From the NCBI GenBank assembly GCA_934646185.1, contig CAKUEH010000009.1, positions 16,260-80,259 on the forward strand: 64,000 nt of DNA. Direction: 5' to 3'. The position numbers were made by a program, and so were the translations under genes. Every line of letters starts with the position of its first letter. Within the stretch, counting starts at the first letter, position 1. The stretch comes from an uncultured Oscillospiraceae bacterium. GTDB lineage: Bacteria > Bacillota > Clostridia > Oscillospirales > Oscillospiraceae. This document shows positions 40,129 to 51,018 of this stretch, one piece after another. The notes under the pieces are model-generated. The model saw only the letters and a list, made by a program, of their open reading frames with translations, had not been told where the DNA came from and did not search any database.

Positions 40129-40884
40129 ATGTCTCTCGTTCCGTATTATCTGCAATATTTATCCGAGATCTGCGAGGGCACGCGCGAGGCGCCTGCGGGC
40201 ATCGTGCTCACGGAGCAGGAGGATCTCAAAAAGGCCATGCAGCTGCAGGCCGGGATCGCGAAAATGGGCATTCCCGCCTTTGTCAGAGCCTGCGCCGCGG
40301 CCGACGGGACCGAAATTCCGCAGGAGGAGTATGACAGCTTCGACCCGGCCGAGCTGAACGCGGCCATCGCGCAGCTCGCTGCGGCCTCCCAGCCGCAGGA
40401 GCAGCCGGAGGAGGACGCGCCGCAGGAGCCGGTCAAGACCGAAACGCGCGATATCTTTGAAATTTTTCTCGACAGCGTGTGTCTGGACGACGATCTGCTG
40501 ACGTATCTCATCGATATTCTCAAGCGCCGCTCCGAGCCGGAATTCGCCAAGCTCTCCCACGCGGCGGCCCGCACGGAGCTGAAGCTGGACGATTTTCTCG
40601 CCTGGCTCGGCAATATGGAGCTGCTGGCAGATGAGGACGAGCAGGCCTGCGCGGCCATCATGGACAAGTGCCTGTACCGGCTGGAGCAGGAGGGCGAGCT
40701 GGAGCTGATCGCGGCGCTGCTTTCCGGCGACGAGAAAACGTTCAAGCTCTTCCGCACGCAGGCGCCGGAGCTGGTGCATCTGCCGGACGCGACCTATGAA
40801 TGGTATTGCAGGCACTATCTCGACCGCTATTACCCCGTCCGCTTTATTCTGCATCATCAGGGGATCGAGCTTCCCCGCGCATAA
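40129..40884 (+). CDS. uncharacterised protein
   Basis: 251 residues, not recognised. Predicted soluble and acidic. The N-terminal ~80 residues are mixed helix/strand, an Ala/Gln/Glu/Pro-rich linker covers about 80-105, and the C-terminal ~145 residues look all-helical (DIFEIFLDSVCLDDDLLTYL, LDDFLAWLGNMELL, YEWYCRHYLDRYYPV). No metal-binding or catalytic motif stands out. AGGAGGACGTTT precedes the ATG. It ends 11 bases before a CBS-type pyrophosphatase gene, so the two are probably co-expressed. Confidence 0.8.
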   Translation: MSLVPYYLQYLSEICEGTREAPAGIVLTEQEDLKKAMQLQAGIAKMGIPAFVRACAAADGTEIPQEEYDSFDPAELNAAIAQLAAASQPQEQPEEDAPQEPVKTETRDIFEIFLDSVCLDDDLLTYLIDILKRRSEPEFAKLSHAAARTELKLDDFLAWLGNMELLADEDEQACAAIMDKCLYRLEQEGELELIAALLSGDEKTFKLFRTQAPELVHLPDATYEWYCRHYLDRYYPVRFILHHQGIELPRA

Positions 40885-40895
40885 GGAGGCTTCTC

Positions 40896-42518
40896 ATGGA
40901 ACCCATCTATGTCACCGGCCACCGCAACCCCGATACCGATTCCATTGTTTCCGCCATGGCCTACGCCGCGCTGCGAAACGCCTTGGGCGACCGGGAATTC
41001 GTTCCCGCGCGTCTCGGGCATATCTCCGACGAGACGCGGCTCGTGCTCGACCGCTTCGGCTTCGAGCCGCCCACGCGCATCCAGACCATGCGCACGCAGG
41101 TGCGCGATCTGGACTACGACACGCCGCCGGCCCTGTCCGGCGCGGTCACGGTCAGCCGGGCCTGGGCGGCTTTGCAGACGAACAAGGCAAAATCCATCCC
41201 CGCCATTCCCGTGACGAACGAAAACGGCGAGCTGTACGGCATGCTCTCGCCCAGCGAGATCGCGAGCTATGACATGCGCACGCTTTCCGATTCCCGCGTC
41301 GATAAGATCCCGGTCTTCAATCTGCTGAGCGTTCTGGACGGCAAGATCCTGAACGAGTCCGGGTATCTGGCCGACACGATTAGCGGCGAGGTATCCATTG
41401 CGCTGCCGCAGAACAATGAAAATCTGCTGTTCAAGGGTCCGGACGCCATCGTCATCGTCGGCGAGCAGCCGGAGATGGCGCGCCGCGCCGTCGAGCAGCA
41501 GGTCAGCTGCCTGATCGTGTGTCAGGCTGAGCTGCCGGAGGAGCTGCGGCAGATGCAGACGAACACCTGCATCATCGCCACGCCCTTCGACGCCTACAAG
41601 GCGGCCCGCATGGTCTATTACGCCATCGAGGTCGCACGCGTGTGCCGGACGGAGGATCTCGAGGCCTTCCACCTGACCGATTTTGTCGACGATGTGCGCG
41701 AGGTCGTGCTCAAAAGCCGCCACCGCAGCTACCCTATTCTCGACGAAAACGACAAGGTCGTCGGCACGCTCTCGCGGTATCACCTCATCAAGCCGCGCCG
41801 CAAGCGCGTCGTGCTGGTCGACCACAACGAGGCGGCGCAGTCCGTCCCGGGTCTCGACCAGGCGGAGATCGTCGAGATCATTGACCACCACCGGCTGGCC
41901 GACATCCAGACCGGCGGCCCGATCTACTTCCGCAACGAGCCCGTCGGCTCGACCGCGACGATCATCTCTGAAATGTATCAGGAGCGCGGCCTCATGCCGC
42001 CCGCGAAGCTCGCGGGCCTGATCGCGGCGGCTATCGTCGCCGATACGGTCATGTTCAAGTCCCCGACCGCCACCGCCGTCGACCGCCGCATGGCCGATCG
42101 CATGGCGCGCATCGCCAACATTTCGCTCGACGAGCTGGGCAAGACTATTTTCTCGGCCTCCATCTCCGACGACAAGCCCGCCGACGCGCTGCTGTTCACG
42201 GATTTCAAGGACTTCCATATTGCCGACCACGACTTCGGCGTCAGCCAGATCACCTGCGTCGATTCCAGCCACATGATGGAGCGCAAGGACGAGTTCCTGT
42301 CCGTCATGCAGAAGACGATGAACGAGCGCGGCTACACGCTCATGATCCTCATGCTGACGGACGTGCTGCTGGAGGGCACGCATCTTCTCTACCTCGGCGA
42401 CGAGGACATCATCACGCAGGCCTTCGGCGTCAAGCTCAAGGATCACAGCTGCTTCCTGCCGGGCGTCGTGTCCCGGAAAAAGCAGGTCATCCCGATGCTG
42501 ACTGCGCTGTGGGGCTGA
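40896..42518 (+). CDS. manganese-dependent inorganic pyrophosphatase with CBS and DRTGG domains
   Basis: 540 residues. Family II PPase of the nucleotide-regulated type: N-terminal DHH half (VTGHRNPDTDSI at residues 6-17), an inserted CBS-DRTGG-CBS module (about 65-300), then the rest of the DHH domain (VVLVDHNE and EIIDHHRLAD) and a C-terminal DHHA2 domain ending PGVVSRKKQVIP. It hydrolyses pyrophosphate; the CBS pair binds AMP/ADP/ATP and DRTGG binds diadenosine polyphosphates in characterised clostridial enzymes. ATG 40896 follows AAGGAGGCTTCTC; the longer frame overlaps the gene before it. Confidence 0.95.
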   Translation: MEPIYVTGHRNPDTDSIVSAMAYAALRNALGDREFVPARLGHISDETRLVLDRFGFEPPTRIQTMRTQVRDLDYDTPPALSGAVTVSRAWAALQTNKAKSIPAIPVTNENGELYGMLSPSEIASYDMRTLSDSRVDKIPVFNLLSVLDGKILNESGYLADTISGEVSIALPQNNENLLFKGPDAIVIVGEQPEMARRAVEQQVSCLIVCQAELPEELRQMQTNTCIIATPFDAYKAARMVYYAIEVARVCRTEDLEAFHLTDFVDDVREVVLKSRHRSYPILDENDKVVGTLSRYHLIKPRRKRVVLVDHNEAAQSVPGLDQAEIVEIIDHHRLADIQTGGPIYFRNEPVGSTATIISEMYQERGLMPPAKLAGLIAAAIVADTVMFKSPTATAVDRRMADRMARIANISLDELGKTIFSASISDDKPADALLFTDFKDFHIADHDFGVSQITCVDSSHMMERKDEFLSVMQKTMNERGYTLMILMLTDVLLEGTHLLYLGDEDIITQAFGVKLKDHSCFLPGVVSRKKQVIPMLTALWG

Positions 42519-42544
42519 GCGCGCAGGTCAAAGGAGTCTTTTTC

Positions 42545-43252
42545 ATGCGTCTTATTTTCATTCGCCACGCCGAGCCCGATTACGAGCACGACTCGCTCAC
42601 CGAAAAGGGCTGGCGCGAGGCAAGGCTGCTGGCCCGCCGCACAAAAAACTGGCAAGTCGACGATTTCTGCGTTTCCCCGCTTGGCCGCGCGCGGGACACC
42701 GCGTCCTTTACGCTCCAGGAGCACGGAAAGACGGCGGCGGTCATGGACTGGCTGCACGAATTTCAGGGCGCGCTGCCGGACGGGAACGGCGGGGAACGCA
42801 TCTGCTGGGATCTGATGCCCGATGTCTGGACGGCGCAGCCGGAGCTTCTGCAGCCCGCCGGCTGGGAAAATGCGCAGATTCTGCAGGGGACGAACGTCAA
42901 GGCGGAATATGACCGCGTGACCGCCGGACTGGACGCGCTGCTTGCGTCATACGGCTATACGCGGCAGGGCGGGTATTATGCCTGCAGCCAAACCTGCGGG
43001 AAGACCATCGTCTGCTTCTGCCACTTCGGCATCACGGCGGTTTTGCTGTCGCATCTGTGGAACGTCAGCCCGTTTACCGTCCTGCACGGGGCATTTCTGG
43101 CCCCGTCGTCTGTGACCGTTCTGAACGCGGAGGAACGGCAGCCGGGCATCGCATACTTCCGCTGCCAGATGCTGGGGGATACCTCGCATCTTCTGATCGG
43201 CGGCGAGCCGGTATCCTATTACGCCTCCTTCGCCGACCCCTTCCAGGGCTGA
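42545..43252 (+). CDS. histidine phosphatase family protein
   Basis: 235 residues. The phosphoglycerate-mutase-like signature RHAEPDYEHD lies at residues 7-16 (catalytic His in RHxE rather than RHGE) with a second Arg in VSPLGRARDTA; the C-terminal catalytic His is in VCFCHFGITA. Substrate unknown. ATG 42545 follows CAAAGGAGTCTTTTTC. It follows the pyrophosphatase gene by 26 bases and may share its transcript. Confidence 0.88.
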   Translation: MRLIFIRHAEPDYEHDSLTEKGWREARLLARRTKNWQVDDFCVSPLGRARDTASFTLQEHGKTAAVMDWLHEFQGALPDGNGGERICWDLMPDVWTAQPELLQPAGWENAQILQGTNVKAEYDRVTAGLDALLASYGYTRQGGYYACSQTCGKTIVCFCHFGITAVLLSHLWNVSPFTVLHGAFLAPSSVTVLNAEERQPGIAYFRCQMLGDTSHLLIGGEPVSYYASFADPFQG

Positions 43253-43267
43253 CGCAGCCCGCCTCCC

Positions 43268-43338
43268 CAAAAGGCTCCCCTTTCAAGGGGAGCTGTCAGC
43301 GAAGCTGACCGAGAGGCCGCGGCAGGCAGCTGCGAAAA
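43268..43338. repeat. Family A variant, reversed
   Basis: AAAAGGCTCCCCTTTCAAGG, GGAGCTGTCAGCGAAGCTGA and CCGAGAGGCCGCGGCAGGCA. It uses the AACCTCTC-type subtype and lies 15 bases after the histidine phosphatase stop. Confidence 0.75.
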
Positions 43339-43381
43339 CAGAAGCCTTTCGGCGGATTCGCAGGTACCCACTCATTCGGTT

Positions 43382-43476
43382 GTAGGGGCCGACGACTCTG
43401 TCGGCCCAATCAATAATGCTGTGGATTTCCGAAAAAACACTGCATTCTGTTGGCGGACAGAGTCGTCCGCCCCTAC
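43382..43476. repeat. Family B element with mixed ends
   Basis: The left end is GTAGGGGCCGACGACTCTGT then CGGCCC (GGCCGAC/GTCGGCC); the right end GGCGGACAGAGTCGTCCGCC then CCTAC (GGCGGAC/GTCCGCC). Each end pairs with itself, although the two ends differ. Confidence 0.88.
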
Positions 43477-43542
43477 AGTGAAATGGAGAAGTGTATACGC
43501 ATTCGTCGGGAATCGTGTGAAATCCGAAACATTGTACCACAC

Positions 43543-43594
43543 AACCTCTCCGACCCGGCTCCGCCGGGCCACCTCCCCTTTCAGGGGAGGCTTT
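43543..43594. repeat. Family A-related hairpin pair
   Basis: CCTCTCCGACCCGGCTCCGC, CGGGCCACCTCCCCTTTCAG and GGGAGGCTTTT. The inner stem CCCGGC/GCCGGG corresponds to CTCGGCG/CGCCGAG in the copy at 62735, a paired change. The gap 43253-43714 is filled by these repeats and the next promoter. Confidence 0.75.
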
Positions 43595-43643
43595 TGTTAC
43601 GCCTGCCCCTCCCGCCGTGCGGCGGGAGGCGCGTTTCTTGTTC

Positions 43644-43671
43644 TTGACATTTCTGCCGCCGGTGCTATGAT
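43644..43671 (+). promoter_or_regulatory. promoter for the M20 peptidase gene
   Basis: TTGACA (43644-43649), 16 bases, TATGAT (43666-43671), about 43 bases before the start. Confidence 0.7.
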
Positions 43672-43714
43672 AGGGGATATTCCACAGGGAAACTGGTTAT
43701 AAAGGGATGATTCT

Positions 43715-44827
43715 ATGATCCGGACAGAACGGCTTGTGCAGTCCTTTTTGGAGCTGGCTGCGATCGACAACCCCACGCTCCACGAGCGGGCGCTGAGCGA
43801 GTGCCTGCGGCAGCGGTTTGCCGCGCTCGGCATTGCGCTGGAAGAGGACGGCGCGGGCGCCATGATCGGCGGCAGCGCCGGGAATCTTTACGCATATCTG
43901 CCGGGCGACGAGACGCTTGCGCCCATTTTGCTGTCGGCGCACATGGACGCGGTCGCGCCCGCGTGCGGAAAAAAGCCTGTGCTGCACCCGGACGGCCGCA
44001 TCACCTCCGACGGAACGACCGTTCTCGGCGCGGACGATGTGTCCGGCCTCTGCGCGATTCTGGAGGCCGTGACCTCCGTTCTGGAGGACGGCGCGCCGCA
44101 CCGGCCCGTCGAGCTTCTGTTTGACGTCGCGGAGGAGAGCTACTGCACCGGCATTCAGCAATTTGATTTTTCCCGCCTGCGCTCGAAGACGGCCTATGTC
44201 TTCGATCTCAGCGGCCCGGTCGGCAGCGCGGCGTATCAGGCGCCCAGCATCGTGTCCTTCCGCGCGGAATTCACCGGCCGCGCCGCGCACGCCGCGTTTT
44301 CTCCCGAGGAGGGTCTGCACGCCATCAAGGCGGCGGCCGAGGCCGCGGCGCACATCGACTGCGGCCGTGTCGGCGATCTGACCGTCAATATTGGCACGAT
44401 CACGGGCGGAACGGCGGACAACATCGTGCCGGAGACATGCGTTCTGACCGGCGAAGCGCGCGGCTTTGACCATCCGCTGGTGCTGCAAAGGCTGGCGGAG
44501 ATCGAAGCGACTGTCCGGCAGGCCGCCTCGCGCTTCGGCTGCGCCGTCCGGTTCACAACCGAAACGCTCTGCCAGGCCTTCCGGGCGGACCCGGAGGGGC
44601 AGGCTGCGCAGCGCTTCCGCGCGGCCTGCGCGTCAGCCGGACTGGAAAGCAGTCTGACCGTGACCTACGGCGGCAGCGATAACAATCACTTCTGCCTGCA
44701 CGGCCTGACCGGACTTGTCGTCGCGCCCGGCATGAATTCCTGCCACAGCTGCCAGGAATACACGAGCGCGGACGAGCTCACGCGCGCGGCAAGGATCGCC
44801 GAAGCGCTGATCGTATCGAGGAAGTGA
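43715..44827 (+). CDS. M20-family metallopeptidase, PepT-like
   Basis: 370 residues. Zinc-site residues are in LLSAHMDAVAP (His, Asp), LGADDVSGL (bridging Asp), FDVAEESYCTG (catalytic and ligand Glu) and YGGSDNNHFCLHG (last His). A lid/dimerisation domain interrupts the fold at about residues 175-285, containing FTGRAAHAAFSPEEG. Likely a cytosolic di- or tripeptidase. GGGATGATTCT precedes the ATG, a weak ribosome site. The next gene starts 6 bases after the stop. Confidence 0.9.
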   Translation: MIRTERLVQSFLELAAIDNPTLHERALSECLRQRFAALGIALEEDGAGAMIGGSAGNLYAYLPGDETLAPILLSAHMDAVAPACGKKPVLHPDGRITSDGTTVLGADDVSGLCAILEAVTSVLEDGAPHRPVELLFDVAEESYCTGIQQFDFSRLRSKTAYVFDLSGPVGSAAYQAPSIVSFRAEFTGRAAHAAFSPEEGLHAIKAAAEAAAHIDCGRVGDLTVNIGTITGGTADNIVPETCVLTGEARGFDHPLVLQRLAEIEATVRQAASRFGCAVRFTTETLCQAFRADPEGQAAQRFRAACASAGLESSLTVTYGGSDNNHFCLHGLTGLVVAPGMNSCHSCQEYTSADELTRAARIAEALIVSRK

Positions 44828-44833
44828 CGCGGA

Positions 44834-45457
44834 ATGAAAACGCCTCTGCATTATCAGATGACCGAATACGACTGCGGCCCCATCACGGTGATGAACGCGA
44901 TCATCTACCTGTTTGACCGCGAACAGATCCCGCCGGATCTAATCCGCAATATCATGCTCTACTGCCTCGACGGCTACGGCGCGGAGGGCGCGCCCGGCAA
45001 GAGCGGCACGACGCGCGCAGCGATGATGTTCCTCAGCAATTTCCTGTGCAGCTTCGGCCGCACGGGCCAGCTGGATATTTCCAGCCGCTATCTGTCCGGC
45101 GGCTGCGTGCGCGTGAGCCAGAACAGCAGCGTCACCGACTGCCTGTGCCGCGGCGGCGCGGTCGTCGTGCGGCTGTATCTGCTGGACGATCCGCATTATA
45201 TCCTCCTGACCGGCGTGGACGGCGAACGCATCTATGCGTTCGACCCCTATCTGCTCGAAGAGCCGCTGCCGGAACGAGACATCGTTGTGACCGACGCGCA
45301 CCCGTACCGCTACAACCGCATCATCCCCTTCTCCTATTTCAACCGCACCGGCCATACCCAGTATGCCCTCGGCGAAACCTCCGGCCGCGAGGCCGTCCTG
45401 CTCTTCAATACCCACACAGAGCTGACCGAGGAAAAGACGATCGAATACATCATCTGA
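44834..45457 (+). CDS. C39-like cysteine peptidase family protein
   Basis: 207 residues. QMTEYDCGPITVMNAIIYL resembles the QxxxxxCG(P/A) catalytic-cysteine motif of peptidase C39-like and papain-like folds, and DDPHYILLTGVDGERIYAFD then PY supplies the His-Asp-type second half. No signal peptide. It could process or cleave a peptide, or bind one. Six bases separate it from the M20 peptidase, so they form an operon ended by a terminator at 45463-45497. Family placement is tentative. Confidence 0.7.
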   Translation: MKTPLHYQMTEYDCGPITVMNAIIYLFDREQIPPDLIRNIMLYCLDGYGAEGAPGKSGTTRAAMMFLSNFLCSFGRTGQLDISSRYLSGGCVRVSQNSSVTDCLCRGGAVVVRLYLLDDPHYILLTGVDGERIYAFDPYLLEEPLPERDIVVTDAHPYRYNRIIPFSYFNRTGHTQYALGETSGREAVLLFNTHTELTEEKTIEYII

Positions 45458-45462
45458 GCCCA

Positions 45463-45497
45463 AGGCCCGACCGCTCCTGCCGGAGCGGCCGGGCTTC
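45463..45497 (+). terminator. terminator after the C39-like gene
   Basis: AGGCCCGACCGCTCC pairs with GGAGCGGCCGGGCTT (one bulge/mismatch), then CGTTTG. Confidence 0.7.
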
Positions 45498-45521
45498 GTT
45501 TGAGGGAGGAACAGAAAAAGG

Positions 45522-45550
45522 TTGACAAATGTAGCCTTTCATGCTATATT
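45522..45550 (+). promoter_or_regulatory. promoter and likely BlaI operator
   Basis: TTGACA (45522-45527), 17 bases, TATATT (45545-45550). TGTAG lies in the spacer and CTACA follows the -10 box, an inverted pair like the TACA/TGTA half-sites of BlaI/MecI operators. Confidence 0.7.
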
Positions 45551-45583
45551 GAGTCTACAGAAGTAAACCAAGGAGGGAACCCC

Positions 45584-45949
45584 ATGCAATTATGTCAAAG
45601 CGAATGGACCGTGCTGCAGAGCCTGTGGGAGCGGCAGCCGCAGACGCTCATGCAGCTGGTGGAGGATCTGAAGCGCCGCGCCGGATGGTCAGCCAGCACG
45701 AGCAAGACCATGGCAAGCCGCATGACGGAAAAGGGCCTTCTGCGCTACGAGGGCAAACCCCGGCGCTATTACCCGAACGTCACCCGCGAGGAGGCGGGGC
45801 TGGAAGAGACGGAGCAGCTGCTCTCCCGCGCGTTCGGCGGGAAGCTCGGCCTGCTGGTCAGCAATTTTGCCGACCACGGAAAAATCGGAAAGGACGAGCT
45901 GGACGAGCTTTACGCCATTCTGAACCGGGCCGCGGGCCGCGAAGAATAG
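45584..45949 (+). CDS. BlaI/MecI-type transcriptional repressor
   Basis: 121 residues. Winged helix in the first 75 residues (LCQSEWTVLQSLWERQPQTL, SASTSKTMASRMTEKGLLRY) and a helical dimerisation tail in which BlaI proteins are cleaved (FGGKLGLLVSNFADHGKIGK). ATG 45584 follows CCAAGGAGGGAACCCC. It is immediately upstream of an M56 peptidase gene, as in blaI-blaR1, and probably represses both genes until the peptidase inactivates it. Confidence 0.93.
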   Translation: MQLCQSEWTVLQSLWERQPQTLMQLVEDLKRRAGWSASTSKTMASRMTEKGLLRYEGKPRRYYPNVTREEAGLEETEQLLSRAFGGKLGLLVSNFADHGKIGKDELDELYAILNRAAGREE

Positions 45950-45961
45950 GGGAGGAGAACC

Positions 45962-47905
45962 ATGCTGGAAATTCTCGTTTCGTCGACCGTTCTGATCCTT
46001 GCGCTGGCCGCGCTGCGCTTTCTCCTGCGCGGAAAAATCAGCCCGCGCCTGCAATACGCGCTGTGGCTGCTGGCCGCGCTGCGGCTCCTGCTGCCGGTCT
46101 CGCTGGTCAGGAGCCCTGTCAGCGTGATGAACGCCGTTCCGGACATGCCCGCCGCCGTGCAGCGGCTGACGGCCCCGGCCGACCGCCGCGCCCCGCAGAC
46201 GGACAGCACACAGCCCCCGGCGCAGACGGTATCCGAGCCGGAGACTGCGCCCGTAAAGATACAGACGCAGCTGCCGGCCGGTACAATTTTGAAACTTGTC
46301 TGGCTGACCGGCGCGGCAGTGCTGGCACTCTTGATGCTGACGCAGAATCTGCTGTTTCTCCGGAGGCTCAAAAAGCTCCGGCAGCCGTTCGCCTGCCCGG
46401 AAAGTCCAATTCCGGTCTGGGTGGCGTCCGGACTGCCGTCGCCGTGCCTCGCGGGGCTGTTCCGGCCTGCGATTTATCTTACGCCCGAAGCGGCGCAGGA
46501 CGCGGATACGTGCAGATTTGTCCTCCGGCATGAGCTGGCGCATTTTTACGCAAAGGACCAGCTTTGGAGCCTCCTGCGTCTCATCTGCCAGTGCGTATAC
46601 TGGTTCGATCCCTTCGTGTGGCTGGCTGCGTCACTTTCCCGGCGCGACTGTGAGCTGGCCTGCGACGCGAGGGTGCTGAAAGACCTCGATCTTGGCAGCC
46701 GGGCGGACTATGGCCGCGCGCTGCTCAGCCTTGTCGCACCGAAGCGGGCAAGGGGCCAGCTGCTGTCCTGCGCGACGACGATGCAGCTGGGCCGGAAGAG
46801 CCTCAGAGAGCGCATCACGCTCATTGCCAAAAAGCCGAAAATGGCGGCGTATACCCTCGTTTTCGTGCTGATTTTAAGCCTTGTCCTGACGGCCTGCACG
46901 TTTACCGGCGCGCCCGCGCAGCCCGAACCGGAGCCTGTACCGGAGCCCGCGCAGACAGAACCGGAGCCGGTACAGCCGGAGGAACCGCCGGTCGATACGG
47001 AAGAACCGCAGCCCGTTGAAAATGAGCCGGAGGCCAGCTTCCAGATGGCCTTCCCGATGCTGGATTACGCGTCGTTCCAGCGCTATCTGGACGATCACCC
47101 CGAGACGCTGGACAGCGGCTGGGAGCATATCCGCATCAACGAAGCGGGCTTCGACGACGAGGGTACGAGCATCGAGACCAAACAGGGCGATCAGGTGCTG
47201 GCCGTCGACGCGGAATACGGCATCCTTCTCGTGCGCATCACTGGCGACGGTTATCGCGGCGTGCTGGCGATCTGCCGCTACCCGGAGCTTCTGCGGCTGG
47301 AAATGGCGGAAAACTACGGCGTCGAAGGGGAGCTGGCAGGCTCTATCGCGTCGCGCACCGGCGGCATTCTCGCCATGAACGCCAACGGCTTCCAGGACCC
47401 CAACGGCAAGGGCAGCGGCGGCCAGCTCGCGGGCTGGTGCATGGCGCAGGGCGAAGAGCACGGCTATCACTTCGGCGGCGACGTCTACCAGCGCATCGAG
47501 CTGAGCGAAAACGGCCTTGACTGCCGCATCGTGCCCGCGTCCGACCCGGTCGGCGAAGGGACGTACAACGCCGCCGAATTCACGCCCGTCCTGATCAAAG
47601 ACGGCGAAAAGCTCGAGGATTCCTTCTGGACGGGCGAGCAGCCGCGCGCCTGCTTCGGCACCGGCGATCAGGGCATTTACATGCTCGTCATCGAGGGCCG
47701 CTACCCCGACGAGGGCATCCGCGGCACGAGCGTCAACACGTGTTCGGATATCCTGCTTTCCTACGGCTGCCGGAATGCACTCAACATGGACGGCGGCTCG
47801 AGCGCGATCTTGTGGTACGACGGCGAATATATCACGCAGTCGTCATCCTCGTTCCTGCGCTACACTGGCGGCCGCCCGCTGCCGAACGCGTGGGTCTACG
47901 GGTGA
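45962..47905 (+). CDS. M56 (BlaR1-like) membrane peptidase fused to an NAGPA domain
   Basis: 647 residues. The N-terminal ~310 residues are a BlaR1/MecR1-type M56 peptidase: membrane helices near 5-22, 30-48, 105-128 and 300-320, with the zinc motif HELAHF at about 194-199 and ELACDARVL after it. An acidic PEPEPV-type linker of about 40 residues follows. The C-terminal ~300 residues match the phosphodiester glycosidase (NAGPA) fold: GILAMNANGFQDPNGKGSGG, VIEGRYPDEGIRGTSV and NALNMDGGSSAILWY. BlaR1 normally ends in a penicillin-binding sensor; here the extracellular part is NAGPA-like, suggesting that it senses or cuts a wall or teichoic-acid glycan. Pairs with the BlaI-type repressor 12 bases upstream. 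Confidence 0.88.
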   Translation: MLEILVSSTVLILALAALRFLLRGKISPRLQYALWLLAALRLLLPVSLVRSPVSVMNAVPDMPAAVQRLTAPADRRAPQTDSTQPPAQTVSEPETAPVKIQTQLPAGTILKLVWLTGAAVLALLMLTQNLLFLRRLKKLRQPFACPESPIPVWVASGLPSPCLAGLFRPAIYLTPEAAQDADTCRFVLRHELAHFYAKDQLWSLLRLICQCVYWFDPFVWLAASLSRRDCELACDARVLKDLDLGSRADYGRALLSLVAPKRARGQLLSCATTMQLGRKSLRERITLIAKKPKMAAYTLVFVLILSLVLTACTFTGAPAQPEPEPVPEPAQTEPEPVQPEEPPVDTEEPQPVENEPEASFQMAFPMLDYASFQRYLDDHPETLDSGWEHIRINEAGFDDEGTSIETKQGDQVLAVDAEYGILLVRITGDGYRGVLAICRYPELLRLEMAENYGVEGELAGSIASRTGGILAMNANGFQDPNGKGSGGQLAGWCMAQGEEHGYHFGGDVYQRIELSENGLDCRIVPASDPVGEGTYNAAEFTPVLIKDGEKLEDSFWTGEQPRACFGTGDQGIYMLVIEGRYPDEGIRGTSVNTCSDILLSYGCRNALNMDGGSSAILWYDGEYITQSSSSFLRYTGGRPLPNAWVYG

Positions 47906-47914
47906 ATTTTCATG

Positions 47915-47942
47915 TTGACAATCGCAGGAAATGTGGTAGAAT
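47915..47942 (+). promoter_or_regulatory. promoter for the alaS T-box transcript
   Basis: TTGACA (47915-47920), 16 bases, TAGAAT (47937-47942). Confidence 0.7.
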
Positions 47943-47949
47943 AACTGCG

Positions 47950-48170
47950 ATATTGGAAAACCGCGTTGAAAAACCGAGCGTTCCGGTGCTGCTTTCAGAG
48001 AGAAGGGGACGGTGAGAGCCCTTCAGCAGGCCTGTCCGCAGCCAGTTTGGAGCGGCCGCGCGAAAGCGCGGCGGGTGCTTCCCGATACAGAAGCGCCGAG
48101 ATATGCGCAAGCATAATCAGGGTGGTACCGCGACCGACCTCGCCCCTGTCACAGGGGCGGGGTTTTATAT
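47950..48170 (+). promoter_or_regulatory. T-box riboswitch of alaS
   Basis: Uncharged tRNA-Ala would bind and favour the antiterminator. The T-box core AGGGTGGTACCGCG is at 48119-48132. Stem I shows CAGAGAGAAGGGGACGGTGA and GAGCCCTTC, and a GC-rich stem (GCCGCGC-GAAA-GCGCGGC) lies between. The terminator (CCTCGCCCCTGT...ACAGGGGCGGGGTTTT) follows at 48138-48166. The amino acid is inferred from the downstream alaS; the specifier codon was not fixed. Confidence 0.9.
48138..48168 (+). terminator. T-box-controlled terminator
   Basis: CCTCGCCCCTGT pairs with ACAGGGGCGGGG (one G-U pair) and is followed by TTTTATATTTG. It competes with the antiterminator that contains the T-box sequence. Confidence 0.88.
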
Positions 48171-48172
48171 TT

Positions 48173-48210
48173 GTAGGGGCCGATGCCCACATCGGCCCGG
48201 CAGAACGCAC
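48173..48210. repeat. Family B half element (left end)
   Basis: GTAGGGGCCGATGCCCACAT then CGGCCCGGCAGAACGC. The right end is missing; the sequence runs straight into a family C copy. Confidence 0.75.
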
Positions 48211-48286
48211 CAAACCGTAACCAAGCGCCCCTTTTCTCCCCATTCTTTTCCGGCAAGGCGGAAAAGAATGGGCCGTCGGAGACAAA
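48206..48286. repeat. Family C repeat, minus orientation
   Basis: CGCACCAAACCGTAACCAAG, CTTTTCCGGCAAGGCGGAAA and GGGCCGTCGGAGAC are the reverse complement of 39409-39490 with scattered changes. It lies between the T-box terminator and the alaS start codon, making a leader of about 170 bases after the terminator. Confidence 0.7.
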
Positions 48287-48338
48287 GAGCAGCGATAAGT
48301 TGTTTAAAATTTAATGTATATAGAAGGAGTATTTCATC

Positions 48339-51005
<2,667 letters not shown>

Positions 51006-51018
51006 AGGAGGAAGCAAC

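Noticed and set aside
40857..42446. 529-residue open frame on the minus strand
   Set aside because: Antisense to the pyrophosphatase gene, with no motif.
48040..48070. alanine specifier codon in the T-box
   Set aside because: Several GC-rich triplets (GCC, GCG, GCT) occur; without a folded stem I, the specifier loop cannot be chosen.
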